DNA of 19,442 bases from Oscillospiraceae bacterium. Its GTDB lineage: Bacteria > Bacillota > Clostridia > Oscillospirales > Ruminococcaceae. The translations under genes were made by a program, and so were the position numbers. The stretch spans positions 5,266-24,707 of the forward strand of contig DOQG01000059.1 in assembly GCA_003512525.1 (NCBI GenBank), written 5' to 3'. The notes beneath the pieces are model-generated. The model ran no database searches. It saw only the letters and a program-made list of their open reading frames with translations, and was not told where the DNA came from. Below, piece by piece: positions 7,198 through 14,782 of the stretch. The first letter of the stretch is position 1. Each line of letters opens with the position of its first letter.

Positions 7198-8045
7198 TAC
7201 ACAAGCCTCATCATCTCATCGGAGATAGCCTGTACCTGCTCTGCGGTGTATTCTGCGCCGCTCCATATAGTGTGCGCCACAGCCGCCTGCCATACAAGCA
7301 TCTGCATACCGCCGCTGACCTTAGTTACACCCTTGTCGGAAACTGCCTTCATAAGCTTTGTTTCACGGGGGTTGTAGATAGCGTCAAAGAAGCCGTTAAG
7401 GGTTATGTTGTCAAGAGCCTGCTGTGTAAGCGGGCTTGCGTCAATATTGGGGTACATACCTACGGGAGTAGCGTTTACCATAAGGTCAAAATCTCCCTTT
7501 ACGTCTGCCAGAAGGCAGTGGCTTACCTTTGCGTCCTTGTAGGTCTGTTTTATCTCTTCACATAAAGCCTTTGCAACGGGAACGTCGGCTTCTCTTACGG
7601 CAATAGTCAGCTCCCCGCCCTCACGGACAGCTTCGATAGCCATCATTCTGCCTACGCCGCCGCAGCCGAGAAGCAGAACCTTGTCTGTAAGGGTCATACC
7701 CATTGCGCCGACAGCCTTTGTAAAGCCTGTGCAGTCGGTGTTGTAGCCTGTCGAAACGCCGTTTACGTTAGCTATGCAGTTTACGCTGTTGTAGCGCTTT
7801 GCGGTGTCATCAAGCTTGTCGCACATCTTTATTATATCTATCTTGTAGGGAATTGTAATGTTGAAGCCTGCAAGACTTTTGAAGTAATCAAAGCTGTCTG
7901 TCAGCTTTTCGGGGGGCGTGTCAAGAATCTTATACTCAGCCTGCTCGCCCGATAGCTCAAAAAGCCTTGTGTGTATCTGGGGGGAGAGGGTATGACCGAG
8001 AGGGTGTCCCAGTATACCGAACGTATTTACTTTGTTTTCTGTCAT
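7197..8045 (-). CDS. aroE: Shikimate dehydrogenase
   Basis: It reduces 3-dehydroshikimate to shikimate with NADPH in the cytoplasm, the step just before shikimate kinase, which is encoded next. Signatures are GHPLGHTLSP (13-22) with the substrate-binding serines, GFNITIPYK with catalytic Lys68, NTD with catalytic Asp104, the dinucleotide loop GCGGVGR (127-133), the NATPVGM segment and a C-terminal GGMQMLVWQA. The length of 282 aa is typical. The start is supported by AGGAG 8 bases upstream and by a 4-base ATGA overlap with the end of the PAP2 gene. This is a biosynthetic AroE rather than an obvious YdiB-type or quinate enzyme, though cofactor preference cannot be read with certainty. Confidence 0.95.
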   Translation of the reverse strand: MTENKVNTFGILGHPLGHTLSPQIHTRLFELSGEQAEYKILDTPPEKLTDSFDYFKSLAGFNITIPYKIDIIKMCDKLDDTAKRYNSVNCIANVNGVSTGYNTDCTGFTKAVGAMGMTLTDKVLLLGCGGVGRMMAIEAVREGGELTIAVREADVPVAKALCEEIKQTYKDAKVSHCLLADVKGDFDLMVNATPVGMYPNIDASPLTQQALDNITLNGFFDAIYNPRETKLMKAVSDKGVTKVSGGMQMLVWQAAVAHTIWSGAEYTAEQVQAISDEMMRLV

Positions 8046-8626
8046 TGTATTTGCTCCTTTTGTTCTGCTTTAAGCTCTTTATGCTTATCGATCTTTTTAC
8101 AGATAAGCTTTACCAGTGCCGCCGAACCTATGCCGCAGCCTATGCCGAGCGCTATTCCTCCGATAATGTCGGACGGATAGTGCACATAGAGGTACATTCT
8201 CGAAAATGCGACCAGCGATGCATAGACATATGCGACAACACCGAGTCGTTTATGAAACAGATATATCGCCGTTGCCATTGCAAAGCACGTTGCGGTGTGG
8301 CTTGACGGGAATGAAAATCCGGACGGTGCTTTGATTATGAGCTCTATTGCACCGTTTATCGCAAACGGACGCATACGGCATACAAGGTGCTTTATTATCA
8401 GCTCACCAAACAGCAGTACCGAGAGTGTTGCGCCCATGACCGCAAAGCCTGTCTTGCGCATATTTTTTATGCACATCATAACGATGAACACAAGAATAGC
8501 CATTGCACCGTACTCTATGCTGTAGGTAAGGCAGGTCATTATAAGATCCATAACGGGATCTGAAAGTGTGTTATGGATAAAATCCAGTATCGACAGGTCG
8601 AGTGCCGTTATGCTTTCAAACAGCAT
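8042..8626 (-). CDS. PAP2 family membrane phosphatase
   Basis: This is an integral membrane phosphatase of the PAP2/PgpB superfamily, with likely substrates phosphatidic acid, phosphatidylglycerol phosphate or undecaprenyl pyrophosphate. All three active-site motifs are intact: K-x6-R-P (K79 to R86-P87), PSSH (107-110) and S-R-x5-H-x3-D (S142-R143, H149, D153). Around five to six hydrophobic helices surround them, and the C-terminus is a charged cytosolic tail. The length of 194 aa fits the small bacterial type. It overlaps fabD upstream by one base (TGATG) and aroE downstream by four. Sitting next to fabD it could act in phospholipid synthesis, but a cell-wall lipid recycling role is equally possible. 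Confidence 0.88.
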   Translation of the reverse strand: MLFESITALDLSILDFIHNTLSDPVMDLIMTCLTYSIEYGAMAILVFIVMMCIKNMRKTGFAVMGATLSVLLFGELIIKHLVCRMRPFAINGAIELIIKAPSGFSFPSSHTATCFAMATAIYLFHKRLGVVAYVYASLVAFSRMYLYVHYPSDIIGGIALGIGCGIGSAALVKLICKKIDKHKELKAEQKEQIQ

Positions 8627-9564
8627 CAGAGTGCCGCCGCCTTTTCAAGCGTGTCGGGATTTTCTACGTTTACGGCGGTAACACCGTCAAGCGTTTTCTT
8701 TACAAGTCCTGTAAGCACCTTGCCGGGACCGAGCTCAATATAAGTATCGTATCCGTCCTTTGAGATAACGTCAAGCTCGGAAGTAAATCTTACGGGCGAG
8801 CAGATATGCTTTGCAAGATAAGCGGGCATATCGGAAAAATCGGTAAGCTCGTTTCCGTATACGTTGCAGTAGAACCTTATCGAGGGTGCATTGAACGGGA
8901 TATCCTTTGCCTTTTCGGCAAATTCTTCAGATGCGCCCGCCATAAGCTTTGAGTGGAAAGCGGCGGAAACAGCAAGCGGAACTATACGCTTAGCGCCCTT
9001 TGCCGAAAGTGCTTCCTTAGCCTTTTCGATACCTGCCGCAGTGCCTGCGATAACAGTCTGTACGGGTGAATTGTAGTTTACGGGGGTAACATACTCGCCG
9101 CCGTCCTCAATTTCCTTGCACGCCTGTTCTATAACGTCAGCCTTAAGGCCGAGAACAGCCGCCATACCGCCGGGGTTAGCCTGAGCCGCCTTGTCCATAG
9201 CCTCGCTACGGTACTTTATCGCTCTGAATGCGTTTTCGTATGACAGCATACCGCTTGCCGCCATTGCCGCATATTCACCGAGAGAGTGACCTGCAACGGC
9301 TGACGCTTCAATGCCCTTTGACTTTGCGGCTTCAAGCGCCATAAGCGACATTGCGAGTATAGCGGGCTGTGAGATTATTGTGCGTGAAAGCTCCTTTTCG
9401 TCGCCGTCAAATATCTTAGCGGCAAGGTCAAAGCCGAGGATATCGCTACCAAGCTCGAGTACTTTTTTGCATTCGGGTATCGTATCGTAAAAATCCTTGC
9501 CCATGCCTTTATACTGTGAGCCCTGTCCCGAAAAAAGGAATATTGTTTTTGTCTTGTCAGCCAT
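8626..9564 (-). CDS. fabD: Malonyl-CoA:ACP transacylase
   Basis: It transfers malonyl from malonyl-CoA to the ACP phosphopantetheine, supplying extender units to FabH and FabF. It carries FSGQGSQYKGMG at the N-terminus, the nucleophile elbow GHSLGEY with Ser94, Arg119 for the malonyl carboxylate, His204 in SAAFHSKLM, and the C-terminal GPGKVL motif. The length of 312 aa is normal. The ribosome-binding site AAGGAG is upstream of the ATG. It is the first gene of the minus-strand operon and is divergent from fabH, although in many Clostridia it sits inside the fab operon between fabK and fabG. Here fabK and fabG are adjacent without it. Expression probably starts from the divergent region 9565-9866. 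Confidence 0.97.
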   Translation of the reverse strand: MADKTKTIFLFSGQGSQYKGMGKDFYDTIPECKKVLELGSDILGFDLAAKIFDGDEKELSRTIISQPAILAMSLMALEAAKSKGIEASAVAGHSLGEYAAMAASGMLSYENAFRAIKYRSEAMDKAAQANPGGMAAVLGLKADVIEQACKEIEDGGEYVTPVNYNSPVQTVIAGTAAGIEKAKEALSAKGAKRIVPLAVSAAFHSKLMAGASEEFAEKAKDIPFNAPSIRFYCNVYGNELTDFSDMPAYLAKHICSPVRFTSELDVISKDGYDTYIELGPGKVLTGLVKKTLDGVTAVNVENPDTLEKAAAL

Positions 9565-9683
9565 TTTCTGTTTCTCCTTGTGGTTTATTGGTACAATTTG
9601 TTATATATTGCAGAATTTCTGAAATATACTGTCCCGTTTTACCCCGCTTTGTCACTGTTATGATACAAATACTCAAATAAATG

Positions 9684-9713
9684 TTGACAAACAGTACCGA
9701 AATAGAGTAAAAT
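9684..9713 (+). promoter_or_regulatory. Predicted promoter for the fabH operon
   Basis: A perfect -35 TTGACA (9684-9689), an 18-base spacer and a -10 TAAAAT (9708-9713) predict transcription starting near 9720, with a fabH leader of roughly 145 bases. It is the best sigma-A-type match for the plus-strand operon. Confidence 0.65.
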
Positions 9714-9741
9714 GAAATATAAGCACGTTTGCCTTTACGGG

Positions 9742-9778
9742 GTAACTATGCCTTGCGGACGATGATCTCCGCAGTTAC
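9742..9778. other. Bulged hairpin in the fabD/fabH divergent region
   Basis: Outer arms GTAAC/GTTAC (9742-9746 and 9774-9778) and inner arms TGCGGA/TCCGCA (9754-9759 and 9768-9773) form a stem with a 7-base 5' bulge and an 8-base loop. It lies in the predicted leader of fabH. No T-run follows it, so it is not an intrinsic terminator as it stands. Confidence 0.45.
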
Positions 9779-9784
9779 TGATTT

Positions 9785-9813
9785 ATTATACAACAAAAAG
9801 AGAATAAAATCAA
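9785..9813 (-). promoter_or_regulatory. Predicted promoter for the fabD operon
   Basis: On the minus strand, -35 TTGATT (9813-9808), a 17-base spacer and a perfect -10 TATAAT (9790-9785) predict a start near 9778 and a leader of about 210 bases before fabD. The match is good, but an AT-rich stretch such as this can produce one by chance. Confidence 0.5.
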
Positions 9814-9866
9814 CAATAAATAATATATAATACGGCGGCAAGGACACCGTACGGAAGGAAAAGGAT

Positions 9867-10865
9867 ATGAACGGTATAACGATACTGGGTACGGGAGAAT
9901 ATACCCCCGAAACCGTAGTCACCAATGAAATGTTCACTAAGTTCATTGATACTACAGACGAATGGATAACCACAAGGACGGGTATCCGAGAAAGACGTAT
10001 GAGCTCCGACAAGCCGAACTTCATGATGGCGGCTGAGGCGGCAAAGTCGGCACTCGAAAGTGCGGGAAAGACAGCAAAGGATATCGACTGCATAATCGTA
10101 TCCACCTGCTCACCCGATTTCTACTATCCGAATACGGCCTGCCTTGTACAAAATCTCATCGGCGCACAGCCCTGTGCCTGCATGGACGTAAACACAGCCT
10201 GCACAGGCTTTATAACAGCGGTCGACATTGCAAGAAACTTCCTTGCAAGCGACACCTACAAGACTATACTCGTTGTAGCAAGTGAGCGTCTTACAAGCCA
10301 GATAGACTACACCGACAGAGCAAGCTGTATACTTTTCGGCGACGGCGCGGGTGCGGTAGTTATCGAAAAGGGAGAGGGCAAGGAATATTACAGCCACTCC
10401 GGCGCTGAGGGCGATATGCTCCAGAGCCTTTACTGCAAGAATTTCTACGACAGGAACAATCCCTATTTCAAGGGTGACGACTGCCTTAAGGATATCATAG
10501 ACACTCCGAACAAGGAGCGTTATTTACAGATGGACGGAAAGGCGGTATACAAGTTCGCCGTTGACGCTATGGCGAATGCGGTCGAATATGTATGCGGACA
10601 TTCCGGAATATCGCTTGACGATATAGATCTTGTTATTCCCCATCAAGCGAATATAAGAATAATCCAGTCCGCACTCAAGAAGATGAACGTGGATCTTGAC
10701 AAGGTGTTCACAAACCTCGAAACACACGGCAACACATCAAGCTCGTGTATCCCTATGTGCCTTGCGGAGCTTGACCGTCAGGGCAGACTGAAGCGCGGCA
10801 TGAAGATATGTCTTGTCGGCTTCGGTGCGGGACTTACCTACGGCGCAACTGTTTTTGAATACTAA
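9867..10865 (+). CDS. fabH: Beta-ketoacyl-ACP synthase III
   Basis: FabH starts fatty acid chains by condensing an acyl-CoA primer with malonyl-ACP. The thiolase-fold catalytic triad is complete: Cys112 in NTACTGF, His259 in HQAN and Asn289 in HGNTSS. GFGAGLTYGA closes the C-terminus. The length of 332 aa is slightly longer than E. coli FabH (317) but within the family range. The start follows GGAAGGAAAAGGAT, a strong ribosome-binding site. It is first in the plus-strand operon, with fabK 24 bases on. Primer choice (acetyl versus branched acyl) cannot be told from these motifs. No acpP lies between fabH and fabK, unlike many clostridial operons. Confidence 0.97.
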   Translation: MNGITILGTGEYTPETVVTNEMFTKFIDTTDEWITTRTGIRERRMSSDKPNFMMAAEAAKSALESAGKTAKDIDCIIVSTCSPDFYYPNTACLVQNLIGAQPCACMDVNTACTGFITAVDIARNFLASDTYKTILVVASERLTSQIDYTDRASCILFGDGAGAVVIEKGEGKEYYSHSGAEGDMLQSLYCKNFYDRNNPYFKGDDCLKDIIDTPNKERYLQMDGKAVYKFAVDAMANAVEYVCGHSGISLDDIDLVIPHQANIRIIQSALKKMNVDLDKVFTNLETHGNTSSSCIPMCLAELDRQGRLKRGMKICLVGFGAGLTYGATVFEY

Positions 10866-10889
10866 TCCACAGCTGAAAGGATAAAAACA

Positions 10890-11816
10890 ATGGAAACAAG
10901 GATCACAAAATTACTCGGTATAAAGTACCCCATATTACAGGGCGGTATGGCGTGGATTGCCGAAAGCACACTTGCGGCGGCTGTATCAAATGCCGGCGGC
11001 GTGGGCATAATCGCGGGCGGTTCTGCTCCTATCGATTATCTGAGAGATCAGATAAGAAGAGCAAAGTCGCTGACAGATAAGCCTTTCGGCGTAAACATTA
11101 TGCTTATGAGCCCCAATGCGGAGGATCTTGCACAGCTCGTTATAGACGAAAAGGTTCCGATGATAACGACCGGTGCGGGCAACCCCGGCAAGTTTATGGA
11201 AGCGTGGAACAATGCAGGCATAAAGGTCATTCCGGTAGTACCCAGTGTGGCGCTTGCAAAGAGAATGGAAAGAAGCGGTGCGTCCGCAGTAATCGCAGAG
11301 GGAACAGAATCGGGCGGTCACATCGGTGAAAACACCACAATGTGCCTTGTTCCGCAGGTAGTTGACGCTGTATCTATCCCTGTTATCGCCGCAGGCGGTA
11401 TTGCAGACGGCAGAGGAATTGCCGCAAGCTTTATGCTCGGTGCTGAGGGCGTACAGGTAGGCACAAGATTTTTAGCCGCCGAGGAGTGTCAGATCCACCC
11501 GACATATAAACAGCTCGTTGTTGACGCTAAGGACACGGACAGCATAGTAACAGGCAGAACGACAGGTCACCCCTGCCGCAATGTAAAGACGAAGTTCTCA
11601 AAGAAGCTCGCAAGCGGTGAAATGAACGGAACTATCACTCCCGATGAGTTTGAGCAGATAACGCTCGGCTCACTGCGTAAGGCGGTACAGGACGGCAACC
11701 TTGAGGAGGGTTCGTTCTTATGCGGAGCTATCGCGGGTATGGTAAAGAAGGTACAGCCCGCAAAGGAAATAGTGGAAGAAATGTTCGCAGAGGCTGAAAA
11801 ACTGCTGAACAAGTAA
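10890..11816 (+). CDS. fabK: Enoyl-ACP reductase II (FMN-dependent)
   Basis: This flavoprotein reduces the trans-2-enoyl-ACP made by FabZ, the last step of each elongation cycle, replacing the FabI of other bacteria. It belongs to the nitronate monooxygenase/FabK TIM-barrel family. It shows the N-terminal YPILQGGMAWIA (13-24), AEGTESGGHIG with the catalytic-type His144, AAGGIADGRG (167-176) and GVQVGTRF for FMN phosphate binding. The length of 308 aa is close to that of FabK. Its place between fabH and fabG supports FabK over nitronate monooxygenase. The ribosome-binding site AAAGGA precedes the ATG. No fabI is present in the window; FabK enzymes are known to be insensitive to triclosan. Confidence 0.95.
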   Translation: METRITKLLGIKYPILQGGMAWIAESTLAAAVSNAGGVGIIAGGSAPIDYLRDQIRRAKSLTDKPFGVNIMLMSPNAEDLAQLVIDEKVPMITTGAGNPGKFMEAWNNAGIKVIPVVPSVALAKRMERSGASAVIAEGTESGGHIGENTTMCLVPQVVDAVSIPVIAAGGIADGRGIAASFMLGAEGVQVGTRFLAAEECQIHPTYKQLVVDAKDTDSIVTGRTTGHPCRNVKTKFSKKLASGEMNGTITPDEFEQITLGSLRKAVQDGNLEEGSFLCGAIAGMVKKVQPAKEIVEEMFAEAEKLLNK

Positions 11817-11838
11817 GATAAAACAAAGGAGAAAATCA

Positions 11839-12573
11839 ATGGCAACTGCTATCATAACAGGATCTGCAAGAGGAATAGGTGCGGCAATAGCTCTGCGTCT
11901 TGCAAAGGACGGATATGACATAGCGCTCAATGACATCGCCGAGAGCTGCTTTGAAAACAACGATATAATCGACAAGATAAAAGCAGAAGGTGTAAAGTGT
12001 GAAAAGTACATCGCAGACGTATCAAAGTACGATCAGTGTGAGGCTTTTGTAAAGAGCGTAAAGGCTGATTTCGGCAGTATTGACGTGCTTGTCAACAATG
12101 CAGGTATAACCCGTGACGGTCTGCTTGTAAGAATGAGTGAAGAAAACTACGACCTCGTTGTTGCGGTAAACCAGAAAAGCGTATTCAATATGACAAAGTT
12201 TGCAGGCTCTGTTATGATGAAACAGCGCAGCGGCAGAATTATAAATCTTGCAAGCGTGGCAGGTCTTTACGGCAACCCCGGTCAGATGAACTACTCCGCT
12301 ACAAAGGCGGCTATAATCGGTATGACAAAGACCACCGCGAAGGAGCTCGGTCCGAGAAACATCACCTGTAACGCAGTAGCGCCCGGCTTTATCCACACGG
12401 CTATGACAGACGCTCTTTCGGAGGAGCTGAGAGCGGCAATGGTAAAGCAGATAGCTATGGGCAGATGCGGTGAGGTCGAGGAGATAGCAGGTGTTGTATC
12501 ATTCCTCGCTTCAAAGGACGCAAGCTATGTAACAGGTCAGGTAATAGAGATAAGCGGCGGCTTATCAATGTAA
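11839..12573 (+). CDS. fabG: 3-oxoacyl-ACP reductase
   Basis: FabG is the NADPH-dependent short-chain dehydrogenase that reduces beta-ketoacyl-ACP to the 3-hydroxy form. The Rossmann loop GSARGIG (8-14), NNAG (86-89) and the catalytic set Asn111, Ser139, Tyr152 and Lys156 (in YSATK) are all present. The end, VTGQVIEISGGLSM, is typical of FabG. The length of 244 aa is standard. AAAGGAG lies upstream of the ATG, and spacing to fabK is 22 bases. In related operons fabD precedes fabG; here fabK does so directly. It is a soluble cytoplasmic enzyme, expected to be a tetramer. Confidence 0.96.
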   Translation: MATAIITGSARGIGAAIALRLAKDGYDIALNDIAESCFENNDIIDKIKAEGVKCEKYIADVSKYDQCEAFVKSVKADFGSIDVLVNNAGITRDGLLVRMSEENYDLVVAVNQKSVFNMTKFAGSVMMKQRSGRIINLASVAGLYGNPGQMNYSATKAAIIGMTKTTAKELGPRNITCNAVAPGFIHTAMTDALSEELRAAMVKQIAMGRCGEVEEIAGVVSFLASKDASYVTGQVIEISGGLSM

Positions 12574-12601
12574 AGACAAGCCACGAAAGGAAATACAAAA
12601 A

Positions 12602-13837
12602 ATGAGCAGAGTTGTAATTACCGGTGTGGGTGTAGTAAGCCCTATAGGAAACACCAAGGAAGAATTCTGGAACAGTCTTATGGAGGGCAAGCACGGCTTC
12701 ACACTCGAGCAGTGGTTTCCCGGTCAGAGCGAAGAGCTTAACGTAAAGGCTTCTGTAAAGGACTTCAGCGCAGAGGGACTTTTCGACAAGAAGGAACTGC
12801 GCCGTACAGATATCATCACACAGTATGCCGTGTATGCGGCCGATAAGGCTATAAAGGACGCAGGAAGCGATTTCAAGGATCTCGATCCTTACAGATGCGG
12901 CGTTATAATCGGGTCGGGTATCGGCGGTATGGAAACAACGCAGGAGGAGCTTCTCGCATATCACAACAAGGGCAACAAGCGAGTTTCCGTATTCACTATC
13001 CCGAAGATGATAGGCAATATGGCGGCAGGTACGGTTGCTATCCGTACAGGCTTCAAGGGCGTAAACTACTGCACAGTATCTGCCTGCGCCAGCGGTACAC
13101 ACGCTATAGGCGAGGCATTCCACGCTATAAAGAACGGCTATATGGACGTTGCGATAGCGGGCGGTACGGAGAAGTGCTCGATAGGCTTTGCTTATGCGGG
13201 CTTCAACAATATGCACGCTATAACAAAGTCGACCGATGTTGACAGAGCAAGCATTCCTTTTGACGCAGAGAGAAGCGGTTTCGTTCTCGGCGATGGAAGC
13301 GGTATCGTAATTCTTGAAGAATACGAACACGCAAAGGCAAGAGGTGCAAACATCTATGCAGAGGTCATCGGCTACGGTGCGACCTGCGACGCTTATCACG
13401 AAACAAGCCCCGACCCCGAGGGCAAGGGCGGTGCGAAGGCTATGGAGTTTGCGGTAAAGGAATCAGGCAGAGCGCCCGAAACCTTCAACTATGTAAATGC
13501 ACACGGTACATCAACACCGATGAACGATAAGACCGAAACAGCCGCTGTAAAGCTGGTGTTTGGCGAACACGCAAAGAATATGGTGATAAACTCGACAAAG
13601 TCGATGACAGGTCACCTATTAGGTGCGGCAGGCGGCGTTGAAGCTGTAGCCTGCGCTCTTCAGATAAAGAACAGCAAGGTACACCGCACGTTAGGCTTAA
13701 AGGTGGCAGACCCGGAATGCGACCTCGACTATGCTCCTGAGGGTACGAGAGATATGAAGATAACGGGTGCACTCAGCAACTCGCTCGGCTTCGGCGGTCA
13801 TAACGCTTGTATAGCATTTGCTCCTGTAGAGGACTGA
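12602..13837 (+). CDS. fabF: Beta-ketoacyl-ACP synthase II
   Basis: FabF is the condensing enzyme for elongation, joining acyl-ACP to malonyl-ACP with release of CO2. The C-H-H triad of the elongating KAS family is intact: Cys162 in SACASGTH, His301 in NAHGTSTP and His338 in STKSMTGHLLGAAG, with the supporting Lys333. The length of 411 aa is normal. The start ATG follows GAAAGGAAA. It lies 28 bases after fabG and 18 before accB, in one transcript direction. No second KAS (FabB type) is present in the window. The large minus-strand open frames over this gene are compositional shadows. Confidence 0.97.
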   Translation: MSRVVITGVGVVSPIGNTKEEFWNSLMEGKHGFTLEQWFPGQSEELNVKASVKDFSAEGLFDKKELRRTDIITQYAVYAADKAIKDAGSDFKDLDPYRCGVIIGSGIGGMETTQEELLAYHNKGNKRVSVFTIPKMIGNMAAGTVAIRTGFKGVNYCTVSACASGTHAIGEAFHAIKNGYMDVAIAGGTEKCSIGFAYAGFNNMHAITKSTDVDRASIPFDAERSGFVLGDGSGIVILEEYEHAKARGANIYAEVIGYGATCDAYHETSPDPEGKGGAKAMEFAVKESGRAPETFNYVNAHGTSTPMNDKTETAAVKLVFGEHAKNMVINSTKSMTGHLLGAAGGVEAVACALQIKNSKVHRTLGLKVADPECDLDYAPEGTRDMKITGALSNSLGFGGHNACIAFAPVED

Positions 13838-13855
13838 GAGAAAGGTTGACACAAT

Positions 13856-14323
13856 ATGCAGTTTGAAACTAATTCGCTTAGCGATGCCGTAAAGGAATTT
13901 ATCGGTATTATGAAGGACAGTGGTCTGTCCTATATGTATGTAAAGAACGACAAGTTTGAGATAGAGCTTGGTCAGAAAAATCCCCCTCCCGCACCTCCTG
14001 TGATGCCCGCAATGTCTCCTATGGCTATGGCGGCCGCTCCCGCAGCAGCACCGCAGACAGCTCCCGCGGCAGCACCTGCCGCCGATACAGGCAAGAGCAT
14101 AAAGAGCCCTATAGTGGGTACGTTCTACTCTGCTCCCTCCCCCACAAAGCCTCCCTTTGTAAAGGTCGGCGATAAGGTAAGCGAGGGCGATACGGTATGC
14201 ATAGTTGAGAGTATGAAGGTAATGAACGAGATACAGGCGGATATTTCCGGTACTGTAAAGTCGATCGCCGTAAAGGACGGAGAGGCTGTGGAGTTCGGTC
14301 AGCCGCTCATCATAATAGAATAA
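13856..14323 (+). CDS. accB: Biotin carboxyl carrier protein of acetyl-CoA carboxylase
   Basis: AccB carries biotin between the biotin carboxylase (AccC) and the carboxyltransferase (AccD/AccA). The C-terminal biotinyl domain (about 80-155) has the attachment site E-S-M-K-V-M-N with Lys121, four residues longer in context than a pure EAMKM but functionally equivalent. A flexible Pro/Ala-rich linker covers about 43-78, and the first ~40 residues form the N-terminal part typical of AccB. The length of 155 aa is normal. GAAAGG lies upstream of the ATG, and fabZ follows after 13 bases. A biotin ligase (birA) must be encoded elsewhere. Confidence 0.96.
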   Translation: MQFETNSLSDAVKEFIGIMKDSGLSYMYVKNDKFEIELGQKNPPPAPPVMPAMSPMAMAAAPAAAPQTAPAAAPAADTGKSIKSPIVGTFYSAPSPTKPPFVKVGDKVSEGDTVCIVESMKVMNEIQADISGTVKSIAVKDGEAVEFGQPLIIIE

Positions 14324-14336
14324 CGGAGGGCTGTAT

Positions 14337-14765
14337 ATGTCACTTATGAATAAAGAGCAGATAATGGAGATAATCCCTCACAGAGATCCGTTCCTGCTTA
14401 TTGATACTATCGAAGAGATGGAACCCGGTCAGCGTGTGGTTGCCACAAAGTATATGAAGGAGGACGAGTTCTGGTTCAAGGGGCACTTCCCCGGATATCC
14501 GGTAGTACCCGGTGTACTTATGCTTGAGATGCTTGCGCAGGCAGGCGCAGTGGCAATGCTTGCACTCCCCGAAAACAAGGGTAAGATAGGTCTGTTCGGC
14601 GGCGTCAAGGATGCTAAGTTCAGAAGACAGGTAGTACCGGGCGACCTTTTAAAGCTCGAAGTCGAGATAATAAAGGTAAAAGGTCCTATAGGTGTCGGCA
14701 AGGCTCTTGCCACAGTAAACGGTGAAAAAGCGGTATCCGCAGAGATCACCTTTGCTATCAAGTAA
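14337..14765 (+). CDS. fabZ: 3-hydroxyacyl-ACP dehydratase
   Basis: FabZ is a hotdog-fold enzyme that dehydrates 3-hydroxyacyl-ACP to trans-2-enoyl-ACP, feeding FabK. The catalytic His50 lies in KGHFPGYPVVPG and Glu64 in LMLEMLAQ, the classic spacing. The N-terminal IPHRDPFLLID (12-23) is also diagnostic. The length of 142 aa is normal. The start at 14337 is favoured over the ATG three codons on because GGAGGG (14325-14330) is 6 bases before it. It sits between accB and accC, the usual place in Clostridia. There is no sign of a FabN/FabM type isomerase nearby, so unsaturated fatty acid synthesis is not explained by this locus. Confidence 0.96.
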   Translation: MSLMNKEQIMEIIPHRDPFLLIDTIEEMEPGQRVVATKYMKEDEFWFKGHFPGYPVVPGVLMLEMLAQAGAVAMLALPENKGKIGLFGGVKDAKFRRQVVPGDLLKLEVEIIKVKGPIGVGKALATVNGEKAVSAEITFAIK

Positions 14766-14782
14766 CGGAAGGCGAACGCTGT

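Larger units (their letters stand above)
9565..9866. promoter_or_regulatory. Divergent control region between fabD and fabH
   Basis: These 302 bases hold no convincing gene. They contain a plus-strand promoter (9684-9713), a minus-strand promoter (9785-9813), a hairpin between them, and an 8-bp inverted pair TTACCCCG (9639-9646) / CGGGGTAA (9738-9745). A second, weaker minus-strand promoter candidate is TTGTCA-19-TATCAT, reading left from 9690. A small stem TACGG/CCGTA (9831-9851) comes just before the fabH ribosome-binding site. I found no match to the FapR or FabT operator consensus as I know them. Confidence 0.6.

Noticed and set aside
6652..7377. Plus-strand open frame of 241 codons over aroK and aroE
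   Set aside because: It is antisense to genes with intact catalytic motifs, and its protein has no recognisable domain.
9762..9830. Short 22-codon open frame in the fabH leader, possible leader peptide
   Set aside because: There is no ribosome-binding site before its ATG and no run of regulatory codons.
9565..9866. FapR or FabT operator in the fab control region
   Set aside because: No palindrome resembling either consensus as I know it could be found by eye.
12455..13399. Long minus-strand open frame (314 codons) over fabG and fabF
   Set aside because: It lies antisense to two certain genes, has low-complexity Cys/Tyr-rich content and shows no known motif; it is a shadow of codon bias.
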